Shown one piece after another: positions 19,812-28,917 of a stretch of DNA of 64,000 nt. The DNA is from Candidatus Sodalis pierantonius str. SOPE. GTDB taxonomy: Bacteria; Pseudomonadota; Gammaproteobacteria; Enterobacterales; Enterobacteriaceae. The stretch covers positions 2,976,001 through 3,040,000 of the forward strand of contig NZ_CP006568.1 of NCBI RefSeq assembly GCF_000517405.1, in the 5' to 3' direction. The notes beneath the pieces are model-generated. The model saw only the letters and a program-made list of their open reading frames with translations, was not told the DNA's origin and made no database searches. Made by a program: the position numbers and the translations under genes. Positions within the stretch are counted from its first letter, which is position 1. Each line of letters opens with the position of its first letter.

Positions 19812-20815
19812 TCCAGCTTAGCATACGCTTTAATGGCGTCTTTAATATCGTCGAGTATGTGATTTAATTTCTCATCGCTCAACCCGAGAACATGACTGTT
19901 TTTCCTTAACTCCTCTTCCACCACGGCGACCGCCACCTCTTGCTGTGACGCATAGGTCTTACTGATTTTCCTCAATAATGTCTGGAATTTCTTTTCCGAA
20001 CGGGCAATCGTATAGCAAATCCGAAACGACTGGTAGGCATTCCACGCCTCTTTGACTGCGTCATTGCGTAAATCCTCGGCGACATTTTTCATTTTACGTA
20101 AGTGCCGCGGTGAAAATTTGTTTTCTCTAATATGGATTTCCTGCTTATTGAGATCGTGTTTTATCAACCGGGCGGCCTCAAGAAGATATTCGGCCTGTTT
20201 ACAAATCCGTTTGGCAACAATCAATAGCCCATAGGATTCATTGGCTATTTTTTCATTTATAATCACCGCTATTGAATGATACAACGCGTTGACGGCGGTA
20301 GGATATGAGTTTTCCGCCGTTTTCAAAATCAAGATGTCATCCATGCGTTCATGTAGATCCGTATCCGCCGACCGTTTTGTCCTGAGGTTACCCAGAGACA
20401 ACCCTCTCCGATTACGCTCAGAAAAGTTGCTTTGCACGGGAAGATAAAGGCCGGGCAAAGGGGCAGCCGTCGCCAGCGGTGATCCCTCGAGGGTCAGTGC
20501 GGTTGAACCCATGCCCACATGGGCTGCCGCAGGATGCAAATTGTCAATGACACGGGTTTGGTGGAGAAGCGACAGGAATGTGAGCAGGTTTGCGATTTTG
20601 CTTTGCTTTAACCTAGGGGTGCCGAAATTCATTTCATTCCTGCCATTGATGAAGCCGAAAATTCGTTGGCCAGCGGCATTATTATCCCTTACCGGGTTTG
20701 GAAGTAAAATCCGGTCTCTGCGGTTTGCGGTAAATATTTTTTTATTTTTATCATGACGAACGTTATAATATTTACCGACTAGGTTGTTTTGCAATGCTAC
20801 AGATGATATGGGCAT

Positions 20816-21203
20816 CATAAACCTCCTGTTCTATTTAGGTCCCATTCTGCATTCGGAAAAATAAAGCGCAGAACACTTGGCGGATGATATTACATAAAGA
20901 GGGAAATAAGATTCTGGCAAATATTCATTAAAAAAGGACAAAAGACCATCACATCACCCGACATATATTGAAATTCATTATAATAGTTGCCAGGACTGGG
21001 CTAATGTTATTTTTTCAGAAAGGTAGCATAGCGTCAGTCGACATTGCAACAAAAACACACCCGCCAGAAAGAGGTAAGGAGAGACTTTGGTGCCTAAGGC
21101 AAATTTACGCCAATTATGGACATCACCCCTAACGATCAGATGTGTGAAATAGCCACCTTAAACCATCGCCAAATATTTGGCGGTGGTTTAAGGTTTATTG
21201 GCG
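20816..21203. other. Gap between unknown gene and yejK
   Basis: 388 bases without a convincing gene. It holds the AT-rich upstream region of the unknown gene (including AGGAGG just before its start) and, near 21156-21193, a long hairpin downstream of yejK. Nothing else recognised. Confidence 0.5.
21156..21193. terminator. Long hairpin downstream of yejK
   Basis: CCTTAAACCATCGCCAAATA faces its reverse complement with a single mismatch and no loop bases, an almost perfect 38-bp palindrome 11 bp past the end of yejK. There is no strong T run on either strand, so termination is likely but not certain; stems of this length can also be recombination or stability elements. Confidence 0.55.
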
Positions 21204-22199
21204 TTAGTTGCCGTTACGCCGACGGGTCAGTTGGTCGCGCAAATTCGGCGGTGTTCCTTTTATGGTCAAGGTGTCCGTCGCGGCATCCCAGAATATACGC
21301 TCGCCGAGCAATTGTGCATCGAAATTCAAGGTAACCCCGCCGCCGCTGCCGGCGTATTTGGTTAGCTAGCGCAGCGTGCTGCGATCGGCCAGGAACGTTT
21401 CCTCCAGCGCATAGCCCTGTTCGCTGGAGAAAGCCTGGAAAGTCTTTTCCCCCACCGGCACAAGGGTCGCGGAAAGCGCCGCCAGCGCGATCTCTTCGCC
21501 GTGCTCTTTACAGTAACTATGTACCTGCTGGCGAACATCTTGCCGTTGGTGGTTATCGAGATGCGCCTCGGTACAATAATCATCCACCGTCTGTAGCAGA
21601 TCACGGTTTTGCGCCTTGGTGTCCAACCCTTCGACGGCCGCGAGAAAGTCCATAAAGAAATCGGAGACTTTACGTCCGACGCGCCCTTTCAAAAACGTCA
21701 AATAGCGTGTCGAGTTCGGCTGGGTTTCCCATTCGGTCAAATCGATGCGCGCCACAATATCGGCATGATGGATATCCAGATAGTGGGTACTGCTGATATC
21801 CAGCTGTTCATTCACCCGCATACTGTGGCAGGTGCCAAGTACCGCAATAATGAGATATTCCACCGCCAGATAACGATATTGGCAAAACAGTACGATCCCC
21901 CCTTCGGCAAAAGGGTATTTCGCCAACTCATCGCGCAGGCGCCCCGTCGCGGCGCGGCTGAAGCCGAGAAAGTCGTCATTCCCCCTGCGGCAGCCGCGTA
22001 CCGCGTCCGCCAGTTCGCTTTGCGGCGAAAAAACGCCATAAGCCTTGCTTTTGGCGCTATAGACACGATGCAGTTCGGCCATCATGTCTTGCACCGCCGG
22101 CGAAACCTCGAGCGGTGATGCGCGCAGCACCAGTTCCAGCGTCTGTTCATCGCGCTTAATCATTTGATGCAGGGCAATCTGGTCAATATCCAGACTCAT
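21204..22199 (-). pseudogene. yejK: YejK (NdpA) nucleoid-associated protein, in-frame amber stop
   Basis: YejK is a nucleoid-associated protein found with YejL and YejM. The frame from MSLDIDQIALHQMIKRDEQT through GRVGRKVSDFFMDFL and LADRSTLR matches throughout. It is stopped by TAG at 21366-21368, where the E. coli protein has Gln (CAG to TAG). The remaining 53 codons (LTKYAGSGGGVTLNFDAQLL ... NLRDQLTRRRNGN) are perfectly conserved in the same frame to 21204. Total 331 codons against 335 in E. coli. Either a young pseudogene or, less likely, an amber-suppressed gene. Confidence 0.9.
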
Positions 22200-22381
22200 G
22201 ATCTATTCTCCATTCTGGTCAGGTGCGTATTCAAACACCGAATAGCCCGCCGCTGCAACTCCGTTGCCGCCGCCGCGAACTGAGCCGGAAACGCTACAAG
22301 GGTTAGAAACGATAAAAGTGCGGAAAAAGGGGAGTTGATACGGTAAGATACCGGACTTTGACAGGCCACATAGATGATATT

Positions 22382-22609
22382 ATGCCACAAGCATCCCGTT
22401 ACAGTGACGAACAGGTAGAGGTCCTGCTTGCCGAGCTGGCAGCGGTACTGGAAAAACATCGTACGCCGACCGATCTCGCGCTGATGGTCCTGGGGAATAT
22501 GGTTACCCATGTGATTAGCACCCGCGTTGCGCCGGAGATGCGCGGCACGCTGGTAAAATCGTTCACCGATACCCTGCATGCTTCGGTGCCGCTTCCCGAC
22601 ACGCATTAA
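22382..22609 (+). CDS. yejL: YejL, small conserved protein of unknown function
   Basis: The 75-residue protein MPQASRYSDEQVEVLLAEL ... GNMVTHVISTRV matches YejL (UPF0352) in length and sequence; its role is unknown. It is divergent from yejK and 20 bp upstream of yejM, the conserved arrangement. I choose the ATG at 22382 because it matches the family start; the open frame extends eight codons further upstream. Confidence 0.93.
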   Translation: MPQASRYSDEQVEVLLAELAAVLEKHRTPTDLALMVLGNMVTHVISTRVAPEMRGTLVKSFTDTLHASVPLPDTH

Positions 22610-22629
22610 GCACAAGCCAAGACAGAGCT

Positions 22630-24403
22630 ATGGTGACAAATAGTCAGCGCTACCGTGACAAAGTATCCCAAATGATCAGTTGGGGTCACTGGTTCGCCCT
22701 TTTCAATATCCTGCTCAGCTTGGGGCTTGGCAGTCGCTATTTGTTTATTGCGGACTGGCCCGGCTCGCTGGCGGGCCGGCTGTACGCGTTCGCCAGCTGG
22801 CTCGGCCATTTCAGCTTTCTCGGCTTCACGCTGTATCTGCTGGTGGTGTTTCCCCTCACCTTCGTGGTGATGTCGCAGCGGCTGTTGCGTTTTCTGTCGG
22901 CCATTATCGCCACCGCCGGATTGACGCTGCTGCTGGTAGATACCGAAGTTTTTATCCGTTTTCATCAGCATTCGAACCCCATGGTTCTGGGAGTTGGTGA
23001 TAAACCCGGATCAGACAGAGCTGGCCCGCGACTGGCAATTGATGTTTATCGGTATTCCGGTGATCTTCCTGGTGGAAATGCTATTTGGCAACTGGAGCTG
23101 GCAAAAACTGCGCAGCCTTAATCGCTATCGCATCGGTAAACCCATTAGCGCCCTGTTTATCGGCGCCTTTTGCGCCTCGCATGTGGCTTATATTTGGGCC
23201 GACGCGAATTTTTACCGCCCCATCACAATGCAGCGCGCCAATTTGCCGCTGTCCTATCCGATGACCGCGCGCCGTTTTCTGGAGCGCCATGGCCTGCTTG
23301 ACGCCCAGGACTTCGAGCGGCGGCTGGTCCAGCAGGGCAACCCGGAAGCGGCGGCGGTGGAGTATCCCTTGAGTCCAATAAGCTTTAACGACAAGGGCAG
23401 CGGCCTCAATCTGCTTATTATTACCACCGGCATGCTACGCAATGACACCCTGGACCAGCAAATGCCGGCCCTTAAGCGCTTCGCCCAACAAAACATCCGC
23501 TTCACGCAGCATTTTAGCACCGGCAATCAGGTGGACACGGGGTTATTCGGGCTGTTCTACGGCATTTCGGCTTCTTATTTGGACGGGATTCTGGCGACGC
23601 GTAAATCTTCGGTGCTCTTGGACGCCCTCAACAAACAGGGCTATCAGCTCAGCCTGTTCCCCTCCGACGGTTTTCGCGATCAGCTCTACCGCCAGGCGTT
23701 GCTCGCCGACTTTACGCTCCCTGAACCCGTCAACCAGAGCGACGCGCAAACCGCCAAACAATGGCAGCAATGGCGAGACGGCTACAGCGGCACCTCGCCC
23801 TGGTTTTCTTATATTTCGTTCAACGGCACCAGCGTCAGCGCCGGCTTGAACACGCCGGATATCACACGTCGCTATCAGCAAGGGGCGCAGCGCCTGGATA
23901 ATAGCCTGGCGCAAATGTTAGATACATTGCGCGATCGCGGCGATTTGGACCACACCGTGGTCATTATCACCGCCGCCACCGGGCTGGAATTGGACGACGA
24001 CGGCCGCGGGCGGCGCGAGAGCGGCACCCGTTTCAACCGCGCGCAGTTGCAAGTGCCGCTGGTGGTGCATTGGCCCGGCACGCCGGCGCAGGTGGTGACG
24101 AAACTCACCAATCACAACGACGTGACCGTGACGCTTATGCAGCGTTTGCTGCATGTCAGCAACCGCGCCAGCGACTATGCACAGGGAGAGGATCTTTTCG
24201 CCCCGCGCCGCCGTAATGATTGGGTGCTGAGCGCGGATAGACATCAGTTGGCCATCACCACGGCAAACGAAACGCTATTGCTGGACAATAACGGCAGTTA
24301 TCGCACCTTTGACGTCAACGGCAAGGAGCTGCCGCAGCAAAAACCGCAGCTGACGCTGCTGTTGCAGGTGCTAACCAATGAAAAACGCTTTATTGCTAAC
24401 TAA
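22630..24403 (+). pseudogene. yejM: YejM (PbgA) inner-membrane regulator of LPS synthesis, one frameshift
   Basis: YejM is a five-helix membrane protein with a periplasmic sulfatase-like domain; in E. coli it controls LpxC turnover and hence LPS amount, and its membrane part is essential. Residues 1 to about 119 (VSQMISWGHWFALFNILLSL, GSRYLFIADWPGSLAGR) are in one frame. At about 22986 one extra C (GTTCTGGGAG) shifts it, and INPDQTELARDWQLMFIG through the end NEKRFIAN lies in the next. The sulfatase-like metal site is already degenerate in the E. coli family member. Length (591 codons plus one base) is otherwise normal. The break falls before the last membrane helices, so even the essential part would be lost unless the frame is corrected. 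Confidence 0.9.
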
Positions 24404-24912
24404 ACGCTTAAAACTAAAGCAGTCGTTAGGGTCGGCTATTGCATTCATAGCTGCGTAAAAATACATAAAATCCATAAATATCAATATATTGATTGACATC
24501 GCCGCTCAAAAAACAGGCGACAAAACACAACAAAGCACGACAATACACGACATTTTTATCAATAACTTGCCGCTCATTTCGTTTCGACTTGCCGACTACG
24601 CCAGAATCGCCCAAATTTAACCGCCGAACTCCCCACATTTGACGAAGGAAATCCCATGCGCTATAGCCGCTTTACATCTGCAAATTCAGGTGCCGGGATT
24701 CGCGTCCTGACGGAAGTAACCGCGACATGATGACACGCCGCAAGCGTGTTTTTTTATGTCGCAGTCTAGCTACATCTCAATGGTGGGCTGGATGGTGGAG
24801 CTGAAAAGCTCACCGGTTGGTTACTCCGGTACGCGAACTCCGTCCAGCTCACCACCCTCTAGATTCGCGTCTTACGGTGGTGATAACTTCAAGTAACCAT
24901 TTGGAGGTCATC
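24404..24912. other. Gap after yejM: phage-type leader before the Bro-N gene
   Basis: 509 bases. The first 250 are AT-rich with no gene I trust. From 24657 a run of very short frames (MRYSRFTSANSGAGIRVL; MVGWMVELKSSPVGYSG) resembles the leader transcripts that precede regulatory genes in P4-like satellites and enteric prophages. It contains a terminator at 24733-24755, and a long complementary pair (GGTGGAGCTG / CAGCTCACCACC, about 24793-24864). The resemblance is from memory of such leaders and is inference. Confidence 0.45.
24733..24755 (+). terminator. Terminator/attenuator in phage-type leader
   Basis: ACACGC-CGCAA-GCGTGT followed by a T run, between two short leader frames and 160 bp upstream of the Bro-N gene on the same strand, so it could attenuate that gene. 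Confidence 0.75.
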
Positions 24913-25692
24913 ATGACCACACTGTCTATTGTTCCATTCTCTTTTGAAAAGCATGAAGTGCGCACAATCATTTTAAACGGCGAACCGTGGTTCGTTGGTA
25001 TTGACGTGTGTTCTGCACTCGGAATAAGCAACAACAGAGATGCCTTAGGCAAGTTGGACGACGACGAAAAGACGACCGTCGCTTTAACCTACAGTCAGCC
25101 AAGGACGGGCGCTCAGCGCATTTCTTTGATATCCGAATCCGGCATGTTCACCCTGGTATTACGCTGCCGCGATGCTGTGAAGCAAGGCACCCTGCCTCAT
25201 CGTTTCTGCAAGTGGGTAACGAGTGAAGTGCTTCCCTCAATTCGCAAGACTGGCAAGTACGAGCATCCCGTCTACAAGCCCGAGTCCCATGAACTTTTCA
25301 CCGCTAACGATACTTCCAACCTCGCCCGCCTGATTTGGCACATGAGCCATAACTTCCGCTTTAAGCAAGCATGGAATAACAGCATCTGGTACGCCCTACG
25401 CGAAGTCACAGGCATCCCCTCACCCCAGCCGATGGAAGTCCGCCATATCCCGCATATTGCCAGAGAATGCGAACGCATATGGACTATTATCGAACGTCTG
25501 CAATCGGCTATGGTAGAGGCTGAGAAACGAACCATCCGGCAACTAGTGCGCAAGCGGGAGAACGTGGATAGCATGATGAGCGAAATCGATAGCTTGCTCA
25601 TTGAGGCCAGCCAGAGTAACGCCTTCATGCTCACCGATACGCTGACCCGTTGGCACAAGTCTGAACTCGGCCAGTTCGCGCAAAGTCACTGA
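24913..25692 (+). CDS. Bro-N domain phage antirepressor-like protein
   Basis: The 259-residue protein starts at an ATG preceded by TTGGAGGT. Residues about 1-110 form a Bro-N domain: FSFEKHEVRTIILNGEPWFVGIDVC, SNNRDALGKLDDDE, ISESGMFTLVLRC and FCKWVTSEVLPSIRKTGKYE are the standard motifs. Bro-N proteins are phage DNA-binding antirepressors or regulators. The C-terminal half (LARLIWHMSHNFRFKQAWNN ... RRENVDSMMSEIDSLL-type) is helical and less conserved; I assign no function to it. It lies in the accessory island between yejM and proL with an effector-like gene downstream and an integrase remnant beyond the tRNA. No lesion. Confidence 0.82.
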   Translation: MTTLSIVPFSFEKHEVRTIILNGEPWFVGIDVCSALGISNNRDALGKLDDDEKTTVALTYSQPRTGAQRISLISESGMFTLVLRCRDAVKQGTLPHRFCKWVTSEVLPSIRKTGKYEHPVYKPESHELFTANDTSNLARLIWHMSHNFRFKQAWNNSIWYALREVTGIPSPQPMEVRHIPHIARECERIWTIIERLQSAMVEAEKRTIRQLVRKRENVDSMMSEIDSLLIEASQSNAFMLTDTLTRWHKSELGQFAQSH

Positions 25693-25925
25693 CGGTCGCC
25701 CCGGCTCGCTGAAGGGCCGGGGATTATGGTGCACGACGTGGTAACACTGTAGTTATGGTTGGGGTTTTTAACCGAGTTAAATTACTGAGGATACTTGATA
25801 GCCTTCTCGAGCGCATACCACTAGCATAAGTAAGTATGGTGCGGAATATTCCTCTTTAACTGTTTTGTCCAACACAGTCTTGAGGAATCGTGAAAGCATC
25901 ATCAAAGCATAGGAGTGTAATTATA

Positions 25926-26750
25926 ATGACTATTTGCATTTCAAATCCCCAATCGAATCTACACATAATAAATTATAAATCAGATGATGTGACAACGTTA
26001 GAGAATAAATTGCCGGAAACATTAAGAAAATCGCCCTGCATTGAAAGCAAAGGCTTTTGTTCTTGGATGTGCAGCTTGTTTAATTATCTAACAGGTACTT
26101 TTGGAGAAAAATTACGTTGCTCACAGCTAAATATCACTCTAGATTCTATATTTAACCAAAAAAATGGCTGGAAGACTGATTCAACGTTCGAGTATGGAGG
26201 TACAATTCAAACCGCGTGGCGAAGTAAACAAGTCGGTGGTACTAAATACCTTGTGACCGCTCCAGCACACGATCTGCCTGACGAAAACACGGTACAAGCA
26301 CAATTATCTGGGGGACGTTCAACAGCAAGGACGCTCGGTGAAATCAAGGATATCTACAGTAATGCTTATCTAAAGGTATTGGTTCCTATCGCACAAAGCA
26401 ATACATTAGGTTGTTTTGGGCCTCGCGGCCACTTTGTTCTATTGGAAGTAACAATAAATGATGGAAATATCCAATCAGCTCAACTACATGACTCTAAAGC
26501 TGGATTGATTGATGCTTTTTATGATGGCGCAGAGCATTTAACAAAACAACTAAGGACACATGATAGCTTAAGTTTAAGCAAAGATTTTTTCGTCACAACA
26601 GAGCATCGCGGCGAGCAATCTTTATTTAATGGAAATGACTGTGGACGCTATACTGCCTACTACGCTAATAAAATCACGAATGAAGGAAACTTGTTAAATG
26701 CAAACATCGCAGATGCTCGTTATTTCTTTAAAAACTACTTTGCCAAATAA
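25926..26750 (+). CDS. Ulp1/CE-clan cysteine protease-like protein, candidate type III effector
   Basis: This intact 274-residue protein is encoded in clearly AT-rich DNA. Its C-terminal half has the order of a CE-clan (Ulp1/SseL/ElaD type) cysteine protease: His169 in GHFVLLEV, Asp189 in QLHDSKAG, Gln231 in EQSLFNG, and Cys239 in NGNDCGRYTAYY. The NGxDCG box is the hallmark of deSUMOylating and deubiquitinating members; YopJ-type acetyltransferases share the fold but use Glu in the second position. There is no signal peptide. Related bacterial proteins are type III effectors acting on ubiquitin or SUMO in host cells; that role is inference. I choose the ATG at 25926 (AGGAG 10 bases upstream) over a GTG at 25890. 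It lies in a phage island next to tRNA-Pro, consistent with transfer. Confidence 0.72.
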   Translation: MTICISNPQSNLHIINYKSDDVTTLENKLPETLRKSPCIESKGFCSWMCSLFNYLTGTFGEKLRCSQLNITLDSIFNQKNGWKTDSTFEYGGTIQTAWRSKQVGGTKYLVTAPAHDLPDENTVQAQLSGGRSTARTLGEIKDIYSNAYLKVLVPIAQSNTLGCFGPRGHFVLLEVTINDGNIQSAQLHDSKAGLIDAFYDGAEHLTKQLRTHDSLSLSKDFFVTTEHRGEQSLFNGNDCGRYTAYYANKITNEGNLLNANIADARYFFKNYFAK

Positions 26751-26877
26751 ATGTTCCATCCTCGATGAAAGGATATGGTTTTTATAGTATCGGCGTTATA
26801 AACCAGCAGCGAATTGACCCGTGTAGAGGGGGCCGGGGATTACTCTGCCGCATCCGGCACCACGGGCTCGGATAGAT

Positions 26878-26954
26878 TGGTCGGCATGAGAGGATTCGAA
26901 CCTCCGACCCCCGACACCCCATGACGGTGCGCTACCAGGCTGCGCTACATGCCG
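26878..26954 (-). tRNA. proL: tRNA-Pro, anticodon GGG
   Basis: Minus-strand CGGCATGTAGCGCAGCCTGG ... TTCGAATCC ... CATGCCG with encoded ACCA. The arms match E. coli proL almost base for base, the loop reads ATGGGGT (anticodon GGG). Acceptor stem CGGCATG/CATGCCG pairs fully. In E. coli proL also lies near yejM, so it is at its ancestral site; the 2.4 kb between them is inserted DNA. Confidence 0.96.
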
Positions 26955-27042
26955 AACTCATGGGCGCTTATACTACCCGTTCCTGCTATGAATGCAATAG
27001 CAGGATGGCAAATTCTCGCTTTAAAATTCAATGAATTATAAT

Positions 27043-27077
27043 AAATCGATCGAAATTGCTCGGAATTCGATCGAAAT
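27043..27077. repeat. Short direct repeats between proL and the integrase end
   Basis: TCGATCGAAAT occurs twice within 35 bases (about 27047 and 27068), in AT-rich DNA between the tRNA and the integrase C-terminus. Such repeats are the size of integrase arm-binding sites; this role is a guess from location. Confidence 0.35.
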
Positions 27078-27456
27078 AATTATATTTCCGCCCATTCCGA
27101 CCCTCTCACATCTCGGTACTTGTCCGTCGTTGCGGCGTTTTTGTGTCCTAACAAATTTTGTGCATAATCCCGTCTTTTTTCGTCGGTGTAGAGACGTGCC
27201 GCAAGACTTCTGATTTCGTGAAATGATGGCGCTTTGCCTTGCCACGCTAATCCTGATAAGCGACGGGCTTTTAGGAATGCCTTCGATATGGTGTCCTGTG
27301 CAAACTGTGGATGCCTTTTGTCTGCTACGATATGGCCCTCTCCTTCGCTTAATTCCCGAAGTTGGTGCAGGACATCAGCGAGGCACAAGTTGATACATCC
27401 AATCCTGGTTGTTTCAAGAAACGCCAGCATCATGCCGGTTTTTTCTTGTTTGATGT

Positions 27457-28511
27457 CGCTTTGTTGAATAAATCCGAAATTTGTGACGACTTCCTCCCTA
27501 TCAGGGCGATTGCTACATGATGCGGACGCTGTTTGGCATTCCTAACAGCGTGATCCGGTTAAGCGCTTTGACCATTGCCATAGCCTCACCTACCTGCGCG
27601 TCATAGTCATGCAGACTCAGATGACCACCCAGAAGTGTTTTAAACCGTAACATAGCCGTTTCAGCCAGTGAACGCCGGTGATAACCTACTTTCTTTTTCC
27701 AGGTATCGTTATTGCCGCTCAGATGCTGATTTGCCACCGCATGGTTACGCTCATGGTATCGAGCTGGCCAATATTGCGCACCACTTCGCGGTGGGATAAG
27801 CGGCTTTATTTTTTTCCTTAGCAGAGCATCATGACAGTAACGCGTATCGTAAGCACTGTCAGCCGACGCTTCCCTGATTTTCCGGTGGGTTTGGTTAATC
27901 AGCCCGGGCAGCGCCTGCGCATCTGTCGTACCGCTTAGCGATAAATCGGCACAGATAATTTCATGTGTCGCGCTATCTACTGCCAGATGAAGCTTGCGCC
28001 ATACTCTGCGCCTCTCAGCCTCATGCTGCCTGACTTTCCATTCGCCTTCGCCGAAGATTTTTAGGCCGGTGCCATCGATGACCAGGTGTGAGATTTTGCC
28101 GCGGGTTGGCGTTTTTATGCTGATGTCGACGGTTTTTGCTCGCCGGCTGACCAGAGAGTAATCTGGGCAGCGCAGCGACAGCCCCATCAGTTTAAAAATC
28201 GCGTCAACGAAACCCTGTAACGCCCGGAGCGAAAGGTTAAACACGCGCTTTATCATCAGAACCGTGGTAATGGCCATATCGGTGTAGTGAAGCGGCCGGC
28301 CACGATGTTCAGGTGGTGTACTCTCAGTCCATGCAGCAATGGCTGACTCATCAAGCCATACTGGCATGTCCCCCCGCTGCCTGAGCGCATTGTTGTATGC
28401 GGGCCAGTTGGTGATTTTAAACTTTTGCTTTGCCATGGGGACCTGATGTTGAAACGAATGTAGTGATCAGAGCCGCCAGTCACCTAAAAGTTCGATTTAT
28501 TCAACAAAGCC
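27457..28511 (-). mobile_element. IS903-type (IS5 family) element, intact
   Basis: 1,055 bp with ends CGCTTTGTTGAATAAATCC and GATTTATTCAACAAAGCC, flanked by a perfect 9-bp duplication GTTTGATGT (27448-27456 and 28512-28520), inserted in the integrase gene. Nine bases is the IS903 duplication length. Confidence 0.95.
27513..28436 (-). CDS. IS903-type transposase, intact
   Basis: The 307-residue IS5-family (IS903 subgroup) DDE transposase has MAKQKFKITNWPAYN at the start, acidic motifs HLVIDGTGLKIFG and ASADSAYDTRY, and the YREK-like RRSLAETAMLRFK. The frame runs complete to NSVRIM, the natural end. With intact ends and target duplication this is the one copy of its family here that looks able to move. 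Confidence 0.94.
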   Translation of the reverse strand: MAKQKFKITNWPAYNNALRQRGDMPVWLDESAIAAWTESTPPEHRGRPLHYTDMAITTVLMIKRVFNLSLRALQGFVDAIFKLMGLSLRCPDYSLVSRRAKTVDISIKTPTRGKISHLVIDGTGLKIFGEGEWKVRQHEAERRRVWRKLHLAVDSATHEIICADLSLSGTTDAQALPGLINQTHRKIREASADSAYDTRYCHDALLRKKIKPLIPPRSGAQYWPARYHERNHAVANQHLSGNNDTWKKKVGYHRRSLAETAMLRFKTLLGGHLSLHDYDAQVGEAMAMVKALNRITLLGMPNSVRIM

Positions 28512-28826
28512 GTTTGATGTACAACTTACCAAGCTTGTAGTCTTCCCAGCGTAGCGCCTGTATATCGCCCAGTCGTTGCCCTGTGGACCAATGCCAGGTC
28601 AAGGCAGGGGCCAACCCATGCAGATAATGTGTCCGCCGCTTTACGGATACCCTTCCAATCCTCCAGCGTCATGCGTTTACGTTTCACTTCTACTCGTTGA
28701 TTGCGGGTAGCTTCAACGGGATTGCTTTTAATAAGTCCTTCAGCAATAGCTTCACGAAATAGGTCAAGCAAAAATGCTCGGATGAGGTTCGCCATCGTTG
28801 ATTTTCCCGATTTTGCCCACTGGCTC

Positions 28827-28917
28827 CGCTTTGTTGAATAAATCCGAAATTTGTGACGACTTCCTCCCTATCAGGGCGATTGTTACATGATGCGGACGCT
28901 GTTTGGCATTCCCTAAC
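28827..28917 (-). mobile_element. IS903 end fragment
   Basis: About 90 bp identical to the transposase-3' end of the intact IS903, from the terminal CGCTTTGTTGAATAAATCC to GCATTCCCTAAC, then cut by IS256 copy C. It truncates the integrase on its left. It carries one extra C in the CCC run. Confidence 0.9.

Larger units (their letters stand above)
17546..20815 (-). pseudogene. Long unknown protein gene split by IS256 and by one in-frame stop
   Basis: I do not recognise the family. The ATG at 20815 has AGGAGG six bases upstream. Excising the IS256 copy (18497-19811) with one TCCAGCTT duplicate joins codon 335 exactly (AYAKL-DKAPYY) and gives a 443-codon frame ending VATEM at 18161. The stop there (TAA) is followed in the same frame by QVNGGADISLEEDLG and a further 200 codons to 17546, so the original may have been about 650 residues. 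The first part contains LRTKRSADTD, then a long helical, lysine-rich region; GGSAAGAYYLLNRKK may be a membrane segment. The tail is Ala/Glu-rich with a hydrophobic stretch (GGPVGAVAAVAAYEVV). An alternative is two adjacent genes, the second starting at METPAETV (18091). Confidence 0.6.
27080..28826 (-). pseudogene. Tyrosine recombinase (phage integrase), split by IS903, frameshifted, 5' end lost
   Basis: Joining the part before the IS (GKSTMANLIRAFLLDLF, NPVEATRNQRVEVKRKR, LTLEDWK-type core-binding end) with the part after it (TRIGCINLCLADVLHQ, FHEIRSLAARLYTDE, NLLGHKNAATTDKYRD) gives a lambda-type integrase. The catalytic HxxR and LGH...Y residues are present. Removing the IS903 and one copy of its 9-bp duplicate restores LYIK-QEKTGMM. 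One extra base at about 28584 breaks the frame before GQRLGDIQAL. The N-terminal arm-binding domain is lost at 28826, where an IS903 fragment begins. It probably once integrated an island next to proL. Confidence 0.88.
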
